64,000 nucleotides of DNA from Reticulitermes lucifugus (Eukaryota > Arthropoda > Insecta > Blattodea > Rhinotermitidae). The stretch lies in the NCBI GenBank assembly GCA_026260175.1, contig JAKCWW010000839.1:11112-75111 (forward strand), given 5' to 3'. Below, one piece after another: positions 1 through 12,759 of this stretch. The translations under genes were made by a program, and so were the position numbers. Within the stretch, counting starts at the first letter, position 1, and every line of letters starts with the position of its first letter. Below the pieces are notes generated by a model that worked only from the letters and a program-made list of their open reading frames with translations, made no database searches and had not been told where the DNA came from.

Positions 1-86
1 ATTCCAATGACACCATCGGGAATTGAACCCGCGACCTTCCGACTTGTAGCGCAGTGCCTCAACCAACTGTGCAACCGCGTGCCCCC
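1..86 (-). mobile_element. tRNA-derived SINE head, partial
   Basis: Read on the minus strand this is tRNA-like, with an A-box-like TTGCACAGTTGG and a B-box-like GGGTTCAATTCCC. The element runs off the left edge. No full cloverleaf or flanking tRNA context is seen, so a SINE head is likelier than a functional tRNA. Confidence 0.5.
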
Positions 87-759
87 TGTAAAAGTCAGTA
101 GTTTTTCAAATTTTAATTCAGAATTATCATATTCAGTTTTAGTGGACTTGAAAGCTTGAGTTGTGTGATGTGAAACTGAATCTGATGAGAACATGGAATA
201 ATTAAAGAATAAATATTTTGTGATTCTACTGAGTTTGTTACCTGAGGGTGGGAACAACTGACACAATCCATGATGATCAGACACCTACCTCAGTCTGTGC
301 AAGCTTGGCCCTGTCTACCTTCTGCGCATCAGCACAAACACTCAGCCGAGGGACTGCAAGTTGTGGAATCTGTGATTTCCCTTCCTTGTCCTTATCCTTA
401 CCCTCCTTATCTGCAGGCAGACAGCATTACATTATGTATTGCTACGCTGAGTAATAAGGCAGCTTCCCTGACACACTACCGCCATATAGTTTGGTCTCAA
501 AACAATGGGCAGGTTTTGTAATTAAATGGTTAACAGAATCTGTGTTTATTCACTGGGTTCCTCCAGACTGTGAGGTAGTATGGTAAACAGCAGGTAAGAG
601 CCCAGAGAGAACCACATACCTGAATCAAAACATGTCCGAGTTTTCTGTGGCAGAGAAAACTGAAATCATAATGTTTTGTGTCATGACACTACTTGGTGTC
701 ATAGCAGAGATGGGCACAATTTAAAAAGAGTAACATTAAGTTTTCCTCTATAATAAGAG

Positions 760-1170
760 TATGGTGTTGTGGGATGTCATCATCACATTGTGAGGCCATC
801 TAATCTGGCAGATAGGTAACAATGTTTCGCAGAAACCTACTGATTCCATCTTCAGCACAGAAGTAACTTGTGGTAATAATGTAGTCTAATAGATAGGGGC
901 CAATTCTTGGGATAAATATGTTGCTTTCACTTTCAGGGAAGAAAAGTGGCATCTGATAATCTTGCAGTCTAGTAGACAGAACCAACACTGTAGAGACAGT
1001 AAGTTCCTCTATAACATTAAACACTTGTCTACTAGATTACAATAGGATCACAAGGTAGATGGCTTCTTCTACCCTGAGGATGGAGGCAACAGGATCCTCT
1101 GAAATTGGTACCTAAGATGGTACCTATCTGTTAGAATAATGCTGTCACATCCCAGAAGACCATAATCATA
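760..1170. mobile_element. Dominant inverted-repeat family, diverged copy with both arms
   Basis: The left arm (about 770-870) has the pattern gtcatcacattgtgaggc, then gtaacaatgtttcgcagaaa, then tccatcttcag. The right arm (about 1070-1165) has the mirrored order and ends gtcacatcccagaagacc. This is the same layout as the cleaner copies at 20925-21090 and 32568-32760. Confidence 0.55.
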
Positions 1171-2994
1171 ATCTTTACCAACAGGAAATGTCTAGTTATT
1201 CTGTGTGTTAAGCTTCATTTGAAGTATTCTATTTTATGACCGCCCACTCTGCACCTCTATGGTGACAAAGACAGAGACATGGCACAAAGCATAACAAAGG
1301 TGAGTGAGGGTTATGTGCGGGTAGGATTTACTTATAAGCTAGACAAGCTACAGCTTAAGGCCTCACATTACAAGAAGCCTCAGTGAGGCTGCCTTACTAA
1401 AAGAATTAAATGCATTCATAGATAAAGAAAATCACAATACAAAGTAATAATTATTGTTATTATTATCAACTAGGTTTAGTTGTTTTATATATTTATTTAT
1501 CATAAATACTACTACTATATACTGTTATTTCTTTTGTGTTCTTATTAGTATCATATTAACAAAAATTAATAAAACTATATGAATGTAATATAGCATTTTA
1601 TACATACCCTTTTGCAAGCATGAAGAACTGTCAAACCTAAAATATAGTAGAGTGGGAGGAGCCTCTTAAATGTTAGAGCTTAGGAACCACAATGCGCTTA
1701 AATCCGGCCCTGATTACGTGTCTCTTAAAAGTGCAAACATTTCTAACCGCCTTCCTCTTCTGTGTTTCCTTATCAGTGACCACTGTCTCTCACCCTTTCA
1801 CTGCCAGTGAAGTGAAATACATCAGTTGGTTATGTAATGGACAATATTTAGCAGGTTGTCAGAACTCTGACATCAACACAATACTTGCTATTTCACATTT
1901 AAATATGCATGCATTATAACCTTAAAATTAAATTTGTATTGAACACATTAATAACAGAATTCTGCTAAATAATTTGTGTTCCACATCTGCAAAGGTAGTG
2001 TAACACTTTATCCATAAATGAGAGCCTTCATTTTCTTCAGTATATTTGTACATATATTTTAGTTTCAGAACTTTATTAGGATCCTTAGTATCACAAGACT
2101 GCAATATGTGATATCACATTTTCATTCATGACAGTGAGTGTTAACAATGAATCTGATACCAAGCTTCTGTGTTAACTAATTATTTGTGTAATAGTTTTAT
2201 GCTTGCACTGTTCAAGAGAAATTACCAGTTATAGCTGAACATTACCTTAAGATGAAGATGATGAAAATTCATCAAAATTGTAGCAACAAGGAGTTGGCAT
2301 TAACATTCAACATTTAACAACATTAAAAACCCTAAAAAGAACAGACTTAGTTATTTCGATCTCAGTTGTTGGCTGTCAGACTGAATCTTGCAACATTTGT
2401 TGTCCAAAATATCAAAGCCTGTTTTGCAAACTTATACACACTGCTTAGTGACAGAATTCCCTCCAAAACTCTGTTGAAGGACATCATTATACTCGAATAC
2501 TGAAACGTTTTGTACAAAGCAAAATGTCATTAACAAGCAAGTGCCAGTTATTGACTGAATGTAGACTTAGTGCTGGGTTGAATCAGGGTTGTTTGTTTCA
2601 TTCTTTGTTAATTTTATGGCGTCTTCAATAGCTCAGACTATATAACAGCAATACTGAGCATACGAATAATGGAATCAACAGTAGTGTATGTATCACTGAT
2701 CATATTCTGTGTGGTTATGCTAACTTAAAACATGAGAATAACCATTTTCATATAAGTAGTTAAGAAACTAACAAAGTATTACAGGAACTGATATGTTCAG
2801 ATAGAAATGTTTATTTATAATAATTCAGTATATGCAGCTTTTTTGGACTTTCTTTACTTTGGTGAGGAATAGTGACTGTATGCTAGCACAGACATTTGGT
2901 AGACAATGTTTTCTTCTTGAGAAACTTTAATGCAGTTTCTCATTTAATTTCAGGTTCTTTTGGGGCTTTGTCATCATAACATATTGACTGATAA

Positions 2995-3060
2995 ATGGTT
3001 ACCTAAGGCAACTATTTGTCAGTTGACACGGTATAACATCCCAGGGGACGTAAAACTTCA
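2995..3060 (-). mobile_element. Dominant inverted-repeat family, right-arm fragment
   Basis: Only the terminal arm is present (tggttacctaaggc through cacggtataacatcccag). It matches the end of other copies such as 28140-28215. Confidence 0.4.
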
Positions 3061-4925
3061 GCAACACAGCCGTCAGAGCCTCAAGTCTTGCAGAATATAG
3101 TGTTTCTAAGCTGTACGTGGAGGAGATGTTTTGTACCGGCTATGGGACGAAGTTCTACCCTCGGGCAGAGGTGCAAAAAATGGGGCCATAACCTGGAGAC
3201 TTCGGCAGGTAATCCGGTTTATGATAATTAAGAGGAAGGTGAAATTTGGGCATTTGATTAGGGCGCACTTCTCTTTACTAATAAAAGTCTGATGAAAGCG
3301 TGTGTAGTATTTTGACCAAAATTTTTGAAGAAAGTATGAAGTTCAAATCTTCCAGGCTCCAGACTGGCGGCACAGTGGGGGAAAAATTTCGTAACTTCTG
3401 TTGCAACGTCGCGGCTGGTCCTTTAAGACGTGAAATGACGGGTGACGCAAATGGGTCAACTGACGCCAATAAAACACCATCAGATTTGAGTAGGTATCTT
3501 CACGCGTATTCGAGATTCCGGGACCACGTTGCGTATACCTGATCAAAAAACCCAAATTCAAAATTTGAAACTCGTGAACGCATAGCAGGACTTATGTAGC
3601 GATGCCTGGGGTTGGTTGAGTGTGGGCGAGAGACGTCTGATTTCGGTGGTAGAGTAGTTCGTGTCTTTGTACCTGCAAATTGGAACAGATCCAATGCTAA
3701 TGAAACCTAATTTAAATTTGCGGCAAGAAATTAATACAGATTTTTGTATTAGAGAACCGTGAAAATGCTGAATTCACACATATCTGCGTGTGTCGCCAAT
3801 TATCACGTAAATTAAGAGCAGAAATTAAGATTTGTTACTGGCGGAAAACACAATTGTTACACAATTCGTAACACTAAAGATAAGGCACGTGAACACAGAG
3901 AATTTTTCTGATTCAGCGCCCTGCAATCCAAAGGAATGGACTAAATAACCTGATGACCAGCGGCCACATACCGTGGATTAATCTCTCATCTAGCGGCCGG
4001 ATTCATGGACGTCGTAACACGAGGCCGTAAATGTTCCCTCGGGATAAACCTGTTGTTCCCGGCCCGCCATCTACATAAACTGAAACCTACAGCCATGGTG
4101 AGTAAACCTGAGGAACAGTTAGATTCTACAGATATAAATTACTGAACATACAGCACATTCTTAAAGGAGTAAGAAATTGTCAGAAACTCTTTATGTTAAT
4201 GTAGGTTAACTAAAATAGTAGTATTAGTAATGAAAATTGAAAATAACATACATAAGGGGAAGAAGAAATTTAAATTTATGGCAGATTTTCATAGAAGACG
4301 TTGTGAAGTGGGGAGGGGGAGGCAATATGTAAGGGAAATGGTCACATTTGATGGGTCCCTCGAGATGGCCACCAGATATGCAGGGTAGCTGTAAATATAC
4401 TGCACACAGGAGATTATCGTTCAGCTGAGGTGTTGGGTAGGGGGCTAAAATATTCTTACTGTCATAAACAGTATGTAACAGATTATAAATATGGGATATA
4501 TGATAAATATATGTACCAGTTTGATAAGGAAACCTGAAAGAAAGAGACGATTTAGAAGGTGCGGACATACATGGGAGAATGATATTAAAATTGCTCCAAG
4601 AAATAAGGTGGAAGGTTGTGGAATGAATTGGCATGACTCAGCTTAGGGACAAGTAGTGGGCTCTTGTTGACAGGGTAGGGAATCTTTAGGTGCCAGGAAA
4701 GACGAGGAATTTCTTGAGTGGAAATAGGCGGTGTTAATAAACTGCATTAGAATGGCACAATTTGGCTTCATTTTCAGAGTTCTGACTAACAGTGATGAAC
4801 CTTGAGATTTCATAATACCAAGTGGTCTTCAGTTTTAAAGAGATCATAAAGGAATTTTAGTGCTTTTAAATTGTCTGACAGCCAAATCCTGAGAAGGTAC
4901 AGCTACTTAGTGCTAGGCAGCTCAC

Positions 4926-5077
4926 TCGAACAGTCTTGTGAGGAGGACCACTTCTTCTTGTCATCAGCAGTAAGCTGCGAGTGCTGCTTGCGTATGGATC
5001 GGCCCCAGCCAGCTGTCAGGTTGCCAAGGCGAGTAAATGCTCGTTTGACCATGGGTGAACTAGGCACGCTTTTGGGC
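4926..5077 (-). CDS. gprs: Exon G: basic Ser-rich insertion after the BTB start
   Basis: This exon is 152 nt. One base completes arginine (ag from exon F plus g), 50 codons follow, and one base remains (phase 1). The acceptor is tctcactgtgcag and the donor is TTCGA followed by gtgagc. It encodes PKSVPSSPMVKRAFTRLGNL, then TAGWGRSIRKQHSQLTADDK and KKWSSSQDCS. The segment VKRAFTRLGNLTAGWGRSIRK is strongly basic and could be amphipathic; a membrane or partner contact is only a guess. GC content is well above the flanking intron, and the exact phase match to exon F across 22 kb is the main support. The next exon, presumably resuming the BTB domain, is not found in 1-4925, so the gene continues outside the window. 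Confidence 0.88.
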
Positions 5078-6899
5078 CTGCACAGTGAGACAAGGCACAG
5101 CTCCTCACCACACACACACAAAACAACATGGCGCTCGTGTTGGGTTGGGAAACAGGAGAGCACGAAAAAGCACAAAAAAAAACTGCCTGCCATAACTGAA
5201 AACGTGGCTATTATTATCTTAGTCTATTTAATTTTGAATCATATTAAAAGAAATGGTGCTTAAAATGTGTATTAGTGATTGTCACTCTTTGATACGTAAA
5301 ATATTAGATGATCTGGCTAAGAAATTTAACCTTCAGCCAGTGCTACATACAATACACATGTCACCATAAAAGTATGGGTTTCACATTGCAAGACATATAT
5401 CTCTGTCACTTAAATATACCTACAAAACTTCTCCTTGACACTGCTTGATCAAAGAAAGAGAGTTGTGCTGCAATTAGAGATTAAGGTATTCATACCGACA
5501 AGGTTGGTAACTGTTATCATGGACTCATATTTCACCTTTATTATGATAGTTCTTTCCGAATGGCATGTCATTAGACTTACTAATGTAAGCCAAATTCTAA
5601 ATTTTACCAACTTTATATACAAAATTAACAGTTTTCTTACATCAAAATGTGCTAGAAATGGTTTTAAAAAAATATCTGAAAGACATTCCGCTACTGGATG
5701 ATGGGAAATATGTTACTTTAAAGTAACGTTTGCTTTAAAGTGTCAGACAGATTACAGATGTTCCACATCTTTAACAATGCAAGATGTGTATGATGCGCCT
5801 GATGGCTTGAGAATTATGTTTTAACAACATAACATTCAATAAAGGTTGTGTCTCAACAATCACTTATACACTTCAGGCATAAATAGTAGACGCTTTTAAC
5901 TTCCAGCCATCTACCGTTCACTCTGAAAACTCTACCCATACAGATTTGATTAAAGATAAAAATACAAACACCTTATTCTATCAACATTTTTGTTTTTTAT
6001 TACCTTATCTTTTGTTCTGCTACTAGATATAGTTTTTATTCTTAAATGTGCTTCACCTATCTAAGGAAACTCAATTCTGGATCATAAAACTGAAATGTTT
6101 TATTAACTGTGCAAGTTGTCTTTAAGAATATTTCATAATTACATGTATGACATATGTGTTTATTATTTACAAACCCTTAGATTTTACTGGAACAATTACC
6201 TTTTCTTTAGGAATATCAGTTAATATTCTTAAAATGTGAACGTATAAATGATGAAGAAACAGACGACAATAAATTTGGTGGTTAATGATTTCTTTAATGT
6301 TGACATTTAAAATCATACCTGTTTGGACATGGTTAAATGTGTAGCATCTTGGAACGCAGCGTGTGGTAGTGTATCAGCTGTTTCTGCCATAATGTAGAGT
6401 TGTAAATGACAGTGAAATGAAAACGAACTTAAAGTACTTAAGTCTGAATTCTAATGCATGCAGAATATAATGCAGAACATGCCACAAGAAACAGTCCATG
6501 TCTTGGGAAAGCTTTACATTTTCCCTCATATAATTACTAGCATTTCAGTTGCATAAGTACTTATTTCCAGTTAATACTAACGAAAAAAAGACATCCATGC
6601 AAACAGTACAGTAAACCAGATAGACATTCTGATCAATACAGGTTTTTAAATCTTCATTTGATGAGCAAAAAATGGAATTTAATATCCCCAAAACAATTTA
6701 TAGTTTTTTCGTTCTACATAATGCCTAGTCAACATCCAAAACTGTTATGGGCTTCTTAATTCAAAGCAAAACGAAGTGAGAATGAAACATCACTCTAAAG
6801 CTCAGACCTTAAAAGTTTTGCAGCTTTTCAGACGTGTCCAGTAAATATTTTTGCAGAAATTGAATATGGAATATTGGAAGTGAAATATTCTTATGGTGA

Positions 6900-6985
6900 C
6901 GAGTAAGTCTTCAATGACGCCGTGTAGTTTCGCAGATAACTACCAGTGTTTCAGAGGAGCCAGCTGCACCCATCTTGAGGATATA
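6900..6985 (+). mobile_element. Dominant inverted-repeat family, left-arm fragment
   Basis: The fragment has the order tgacgccgtgtagtttcgc, agataactaccagtgtttc, then ccagctgcacccatcttg. Only one arm is recognisable. Confidence 0.45.
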
Positions 6986-7559
6986 AAACGTGAGGATAGC
7001 GACGGCAGGTTCCTCAAAAATGACGGTATATATCTATGTTAATTATCCGGCGTCACATTCCAGAAATCCGTAATTTTATTACTGTAACTGAAGATGAATG
7101 CTGTCAATTGGTCATTTCATTTAGATTTGGGAGAACCCAGACAGTATTTTGACAATGAATTCACCTTTTTTTTATCGGAGCTTTTTCTGGTTTCCGCATG
7201 TCCCTCCACGTGAATACTGTAACAGTACTTTAAACAGAGCAGACTATCTTCCAAAACCTCTTTATGTGCCCATTTTAGCAACACTTCTTTTGCTGGCTAT
7301 TACTTATAGACAATCCTATAATTGTATGGTTGACTGACTGCATAATTTCTTGTATTAGTTAGATTTGTGACAAGCGAACTCACACTCGTTATGAATTCAC
7401 TGGCGTGGCCTATGGTTTGGCATCATTACAGTACAGTAATAAATGTAAAGGTAAAAATTGTCCCCGTGTTTAATTAGTCACAGTGCAATAAACACACATG
7501 AAAGCATAACCCCATGCCTCCTTCGCATGCAAGTAACAACTTTTACAGAGAAGGAAAGA

Positions 7560-7730
7560 GTCCCAGGTACTCTTTGTATAGTACTACAAGCCTGACGGAG
7601 TCAGAGCCGGTTTGAATATGGGGGAAATAGAATAATCCCTTCCGCTGCTGGGTATCAGACTTTGGATGTCTTGCCCATAGCCCAGTCAACTGACTGATCT
7701 ATTCGGCATCTCCACAGTTCAGTGATGTGC
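7560..7730 (-). mobile_element. tRNA-like SINE, decayed
   Basis: On the minus strand the segment near 7665-7715 reads like an A box (gatcagtcagttgactgggc) followed by a degraded B box (AAGTCTGATACCC). There are no clean ends. Confidence 0.35.
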
Positions 7731-7865
7731 TTGAATACTGGAAGCCACATTACCCAGTCTAATTACTAACAAATTTTATGTTGTATGTACCGTGCATTTT
7801 GTCGTGAGTTTAAGTCAAAAACCAACAAATGCACAAGATATTTAACAAGTATAAAATGTATTTAT

Positions 7866-7912
7866 AACCCCTACATATGTTTCGGCAAATAAATTGCTAT
7901 CCTCAGGGGGTA
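7866..7912 (-). ncRNA. Hammerhead-ribozyme-like motif, left arm of palindrome 1
   Basis: On the minus strand: CCCC (7910-7907), CTGAGGA (7906-7900), a hairpin with GCAA/TTGC, GAA, the self-complementary octamer ACATATGT (7880-7873), A, and GGGG (7871-7868). The order matches a type I hammerhead. One base more than the canonical core lies between CTGANGA and the hairpin, so catalysis is uncertain. Confidence 0.5.
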
Positions 7913-8116
7913 TCTATCAAAGAATTACACGCACGTACTGCATCCAAATACACTATAGGTGGTTTTACAGTAGAAGTACTTATGCAGCTTACAATTTTAA
8001 ATGTATAGTTGCATAAAATTACAAAATTTTAAAATTGTGAGCTGCGTAAATACTTCTATTGTATAACCACCTATAGTGTATTTGGATGCAGTACGTGCTT
8101 GTAATTCTTTGATAGA

Positions 8117-8163
8117 TACCCCCTGAGGATAGCAATTTATTTGCCGAAACATATGTAGGGGTT
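8117..8163 (+). ncRNA. Hammerhead-ribozyme-like motif, right arm of palindrome 1
   Basis: CCCC (8119-8122), CTGAGGA (8123-8129), stem II GCAA (8132-8135) with TTGC (8141-8144), GAA (8146-8148), ACATATGT (8149-8156), A at the expected cleavage position (8157) and GGGG (8158-8161) pairing back to CCCC. This is the mirror copy of the motif at 7866-7912. An extra base and an A/C mismatch lie at the base of stem II. Confidence 0.5.
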
Positions 8164-8239
8164 ATAAATACATTTTATACTTGTTAATTATCTTGTGCAT
8201 TTGTTGGTTTTTGACTTAAACTAATTATTAACAGGTTTA

Positions 8240-8470
8240 CAGTCTACTCAATAAAGAGCCAAGGTAGCTATATTAGTACAGTGACTGGATAGGGCTGGAC
8301 GACAGGGGTTCGATTCTGAGCAGATGAAAGAGATTTTTTTCTTTTAAACAGCGTTGAGAATGCCGAGGTTAAAATGCGTATGGAGCAGTACCTCCATTGC
8401 TCCTTACGGCTTAATGTCGCGGTGAATAATTCAGCGCAGGGATAGTTCATCTTTACTTTACAGCATTTGG
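8240..8470 (+). mobile_element. tRNA-derived SINE
   Basis: The head near 8252-8315 has an A-box-like ggtagctatattagtac and a clear B box, GGTTCGATTCT. A body with a T-run (8332-8343) follows. It lies immediately right of the ribozyme palindrome. Confidence 0.5.
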
Positions 8471-9334
8471 TTTGTGAAAATCTGCACTATAAATAAATTA
8501 AACATGAAGGTGGGGGAGATGTAACCTACATCTGTTACAAGGTTTCCTTTCGTGTAGACTACTGTTACGTTAACTCGATCGCCCGAGCCTCTTTCGTGAA
8601 AACAGCATGCTCATCACGAAGGTGAGGAGAAACGTTTTAGAAGCATCCTTATGAGAGCCCTAATATGTAAATTACTAGACATCCTTTTGATTTAATTTTA
8701 CCTGAAACTGTAAAAAGTTGGCGCTGGAATGCGTAGTGGTGCACGCAAAAATTAAAGTTAGAAGGTTATATGGACTGAATTAGGAAGGGCGCAATTTATG
8801 AACGACTGCAGCACCACAAAACGCTGTGGTGGCATTATGTAACTAATATGCGCGAACTAACTGTTGCTACATCCAACGGTCTGCTGACAGTCCGATATAC
8901 GGTATTGTTAATTCTAACGTATCTGCAATTCTGGACAAGCAGAATCTGCGGCACGCATCCGATATTACAGTTGCGCATTACTGCTAGCTTGCCCGTTCAG
9001 ACTCTGACGATTTCATTGGGGAAGCATCGAACGCCACAGCAATGTAATATCACATTTTTTTAACTTCAGAACATTAATGAATAGGCCCCCAGATGTATTT
9101 GTAACAAGAGTGATTTGTGAACACACCAAATATTAAAATTTCCCAATAACTTCACAATCTGAAAATTACAAGTTTATATACATACATACACACATATGCA
9201 GGTGTTCACACCAGATGGCACAATATAATCGTATTCCAAGAAAACTGGTGCCCTAATTTATTCACCCCTGTTTCAAACTGCGCATGCGGACAGAAACACG
9301 ATATTTGATGTTCCACAGCGGTGTAGCTGAAGAT

Positions 9335-9535
9335 TCAAGTCTTCCGGGATGTTACGCCTAGCCGTTGGGCGAACAGTTGCCGACGTTTCGACAGATCTTA
9401 GTGCCTTCATATTCAGTCATGCAGTACGCTATTCTTGGACTGCTTGACCCTGAAGATGAAGGCACTACGATCTCTCGAAATGGCCGGAATTACCCAACTA
9501 CACAGCGTCACACCTCTCCAGAAGATCTGAATCTT
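9335..9535. mobile_element. Dominant inverted-repeat family, two-armed copy
   Basis: The left arm (cgggatgttacgcctagc, then ccgacgtttcgacagatctt, then agtgccttcatattcag) is mirrored by the right arm (ccctgaagatgaaggcac, then ctctcgaaatgg, then cacagcgtcacacctctcc). The open frame at 9365-9790 is this repeat plus flank, not a gene. Confidence 0.65.
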
Positions 9536-10505
9536 CAAAAAGAAACACAATGTAGAGTCTTTTTACAAACATTTGAAGTTTGGTATCTCCTGCATGATCA
9601 GTTTCGCAACCACAGATTTGAGTCTGCAAATAGAACACAAAGACTAACGGGGTACACAAAACAGCAAAACACCCGTCCTGAAAAACCGGGTAAATTTCTC
9701 CAAATCAGTGTCACAATTTTCATTCTTTTTCTGATCACTGTAGTTGCACACAGTTTAGTCGTGGTATCGCGAAGGGTCCCTATAATTTAACCTTTACAGC
9801 ATTATTAAAATGTTATGTAATTTTTATTCTTGCAACGAAGTAAATCGTGCGGGACTTGTTTACAATAAAAAGTTTTCCGTGTGTGGGTTGTTGATAATTT
9901 CTTGTTTTCTATAAACCTGCTGTTCATGAAATGGAGGAAAACAGATTCTATGTCAACTTTAATAAACTTCACGATCTTAGTGAAAGACCGTACCCAAATT
10001 AACAATTTTAAAATGTAGGTATCAAAGTCTACATTTTTGTCTCATGAAACCACCAATACTGACAGCAGTTCGTTCAAACACACTCCATTCGATTTAAATC
10101 TCCTGATAATAAATTCAATATATGCAAATCAAAAAATGTTTTAACGATGGCATTCTTATGACAGCCTGTTTTTTCACAGAATTAATACGGTAATAATTAG
10201 TAGTTATTTTGTTACCTGGGTGCAAATTTGAACACTCACAGACTCAATCGCTCTCTGTCACAGCAAGTTATTCATTAGCTAAACGGTAGCAGCGTGTAAC
10301 GTAATGCTTGTGTAACAAAAAGCGAAGTGAAAAAACAGAAGCGCCGAACTGTTAGCTGTCATTACTGAACGCTATTCTCCATAATTATTTTTACGTATGT
10401 AGGGCAGCGGGCTCTTTCAGACACGCTGGGTTGCTACTTTCCGTACATTTTCATCAGAATTAATAGTAGGGACTATGAGACAGGAAATGTACGTATAAAC
10501 GTAAC

Positions 10506-11025
10506 TTTAGGCGCGTTCCCGTAACCCCTGTTGCTTTGGAAAAGCAATAAGTATTACATATTCTGAGTGTGTGTCTGTAGCCTTAGTTATCCAGCATGAA
10601 AAGCGCATGCGCCGTATTATGTTGTCATCTGGCCTGTCTGGATGTACCATATTTTTTCACATTATCTCATAAACGGCAAAATTTTCGGAATAAAGTTATT
10701 GAAAATAAAATGTGTGTTTTTGATTTCCTCTACAACATTTTTCTGAAACATTTCTCATTACAAGAAGACCTGAGCGAGATACTATCATAAATTAACATAT
10801 GTTTTCATATAAAGTACCCGTTATTCTTGTCAGGTTTTAATGAAACTTGAATTTTCTCTACAGATTTTTTAAAAAATACTCAAATATAAAATTTCACGAA
10901 AATCCGTGCAGTAGGAGTCGAGTTGTTCCATGCGGACGGACGGACGGACAGACGGACAAATGGATGGACAATCAGACATGACGAAGCTAACAGTCGCTTT
11001 TTGCAATTTTGCGAACGCGCCTAAA
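10506..11025 (+). mobile_element. TTTAGGCGCG terminal-inverted-repeat element, copy 1
   Basis: The element opens TTTAGGCGCGTTCCC and closes GCGAACGCGCCTAAA, giving a terminal inverted repeat of about 15 bp over 520 bp. A G-rich segment near 10930-10960 carries repeated ggac units. Related copies lie at 41399-41716 (minus), 50006-50737 and 58350-59138. It has no transposase and looks like a non-autonomous DNA element. Confidence 0.7.
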
Positions 11026-11968
11026 AATAGCTAAGTTTACTTTTCAATAAAAGTGATATTGGCAACGTAAGACAAATTGGCTTCCATGGTTTGTCAGACT
11101 GAGGCTCCCTCGGCAACGAGTATCAAGAAGGGCGTCACACGTCATCCTTTTTTCGAATGCATCTGGAGTAGCTGCCTTTCATCACCACTTCAGAATTTGA
11201 CACGCCAATTCCGATTGAAAAAAAACACTGAATAACGTTTGTGGTGAAGATCTAGCAGGACAAGATTTTTAGCAAGAACAGAATACAGAAAACCGATAAT
11301 ACCTGTAATTATATCGACGACGTTGTGTCAAACAAATGAGAATCCTACAATCGGTATCGGTCATATATGCCTTTGTAAGTTGTTTTGAATACACTAACGT
11401 CAAATCTTAATTTTAAAACGATATTTATAGGAAATGGAGCCGGGTATATACTGAGTGTCAGGGGTGTGTTTTTAGTAAAAGATTAATCACCGATTTCCAA
11501 TAAGGTTAATAACCTTAATGCACATAACAAGTACCCTGTTTCTATTTACCATTTTGTTTGTCGTTTAATAATGGCGATTGATGATGTCACGACTGCTCAG
11601 ACATGTTATCAAATATTTACGTAGAAGATAACCTTGTTACCGAGTAATCGGCAGACACGCAAATGCAGTACACGCTGTGTTCTGCCACTTACTCTAATTA
11701 CTGTTGAAGCCTGTGCATAACCATATAGCGCTGACACGTACAGGGTGTGCAGGAGAATATCTCACGGCTACTGAGGGAAACAAGTCCAACTGTCAACCTA
11801 ACGCTATACTCGTAGGTGCACTTTGTACGCACCAGAGATAGCAAAGAAGGACTCACGGGCCTGATTCGACCCGAAGTGTTAATATTAGATTGCAACAAAT
11901 CATGGGCCTGTCGCAACTATTTGTTTACTGTGTACAGTTCATTATAAATTTAATCAGTCATAATATCA

Positions 11969-12234
11969 CAGTGCCGATCCAAGTGGCCGCGCGGTCTAAG
12001 GCGTGAGTCTGCGGCCGCTTGCTTACTGGAATTGTGGGTTCGAATCCCGCCGAGGGCATGGATGTCTGTTTCTTGTGAGTGTTGTATGTTGTCAGGTACA
12101 GGTTTCTGCGACGGGCTGATCCCTCGCCCAGAGAAGTTCTACCGCGTGTGGTGTGTTTAAAAGTGTAATCGTGAAGCCTCGAAAAAAGGAGGCGGCCTAG
12201 GCCCTCAAGGGGCTGTCGAGCAATTGGGAAAAAA
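11969..12234 (+). mobile_element. tRNA-derived SINE (GTGGCCGCGCGG family), full copy
   Basis: The tRNA-like head (gtggccgcgcggtctaaggc, then the B box GGTTCGAATCCC) is followed by a body that ends in an A-rich tail. ATAATATCA occurs at 11960-11968 and again at 12235-12243, which fits a target-site duplication. Family members are at 27545-27790 (minus), 37790-37985 (diverged) and 47446-47702. Confidence 0.75.
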
Positions 12235-12759
12235 ATAATATCATGGTAATGTTAAGGAAAAGTCGCTTTCGGACTAGGCAGGTCTATATATTTTTTAATT
12301 TAAACCTTTCATAATTCGTTACTTATATTTTACCCTTAAACAGGTCTCGCGCAAGCCTAAATTCCGTCCCAGGCGACGAGAAATTCTGCGCCCACCTACA
12401 CTCACAGACACACCATTTTTACCGAGAGCTTTGTCTTAATCAATTACGTGAAATTCTGAGAGACTGTGACGAAAATATTTAACACACAAGTCCGCCCCCC
12501 CCCCACGGAAGAGGTTTGCAAATATGCCGTACCCTAAAATCGTGCTGCCTCCGACGGCCGAATGGGTCGACTGTGCTGTCGCGCCTGCCTTTTCTGATTA
12601 CAGGGGGAATATCTGCAGTACACCCACACATATGAAAGTTCTGTACAGCTTACCTAAGCTAGAGATACGGCCGGCCAGTCAAAATAATTACCACTTCCTC
12701 GTAAACTGTAGCAGGACCTCGAAAATTACTGCCTTCTTTCATGCCACGCCATGTAGTCC

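Larger units (their letters stand above)
1..4925. other. Flank beyond the last visible exon, no coding exon found
   Basis: This stretch should be the intron after exon G. It is AT-rich with a few GC-richer patches at 3350-3700 and 3940-4100 that look like dispersed repeats. A decayed tail near 4600-4690 resembles the one at 53870-53970. I found no block continuing the BTB domain on the minus strand. Confidence 0.5.
7771..8220. mobile_element. Palindromic ribozyme-bearing retroposon (Penelope-like?), copy 1
   Basis: The body is a near-perfect inverted repeat (7807-8222) with arms of about 200 bp around an AT-rich centre near 8014. A unique 36-bp left end (AAATTTTATGTTGTAT, then TACCGTGCAT) precedes the left arm and recurs at 63236. 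CTAATTACTAAC (7759-7770) and CTAATTATTAAC (8221-8232) look like a 12-bp target-site duplication. Each arm has a hammerhead-like core. Variable-length duplications of this size suit target-primed retrotransposition (LINE, SINE or Penelope machinery) rather than a cut-and-paste DNA element. No reverse transcriptase is present, so it would be non-autonomous. Confidence 0.75.

Noticed and set aside
1-86. A functional tRNA gene on the minus strand
   Set aside because: The A-like and B-like boxes are present but I could not fold a full cloverleaf. Similar heads across the window belong to SINEs.
9365-9790. A 141-codon plus-strand open frame
   Set aside because: Its first third is the two-armed inverted-repeat copy and the rest is AT-rich. 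It has no splice context or known motif.
10930-10975. A possible CRISPR-like or tandem array (repeated ggac)
   Set aside because: It is a short simple repeat within the TIR element and recurs in its other copies. There are no spacers.
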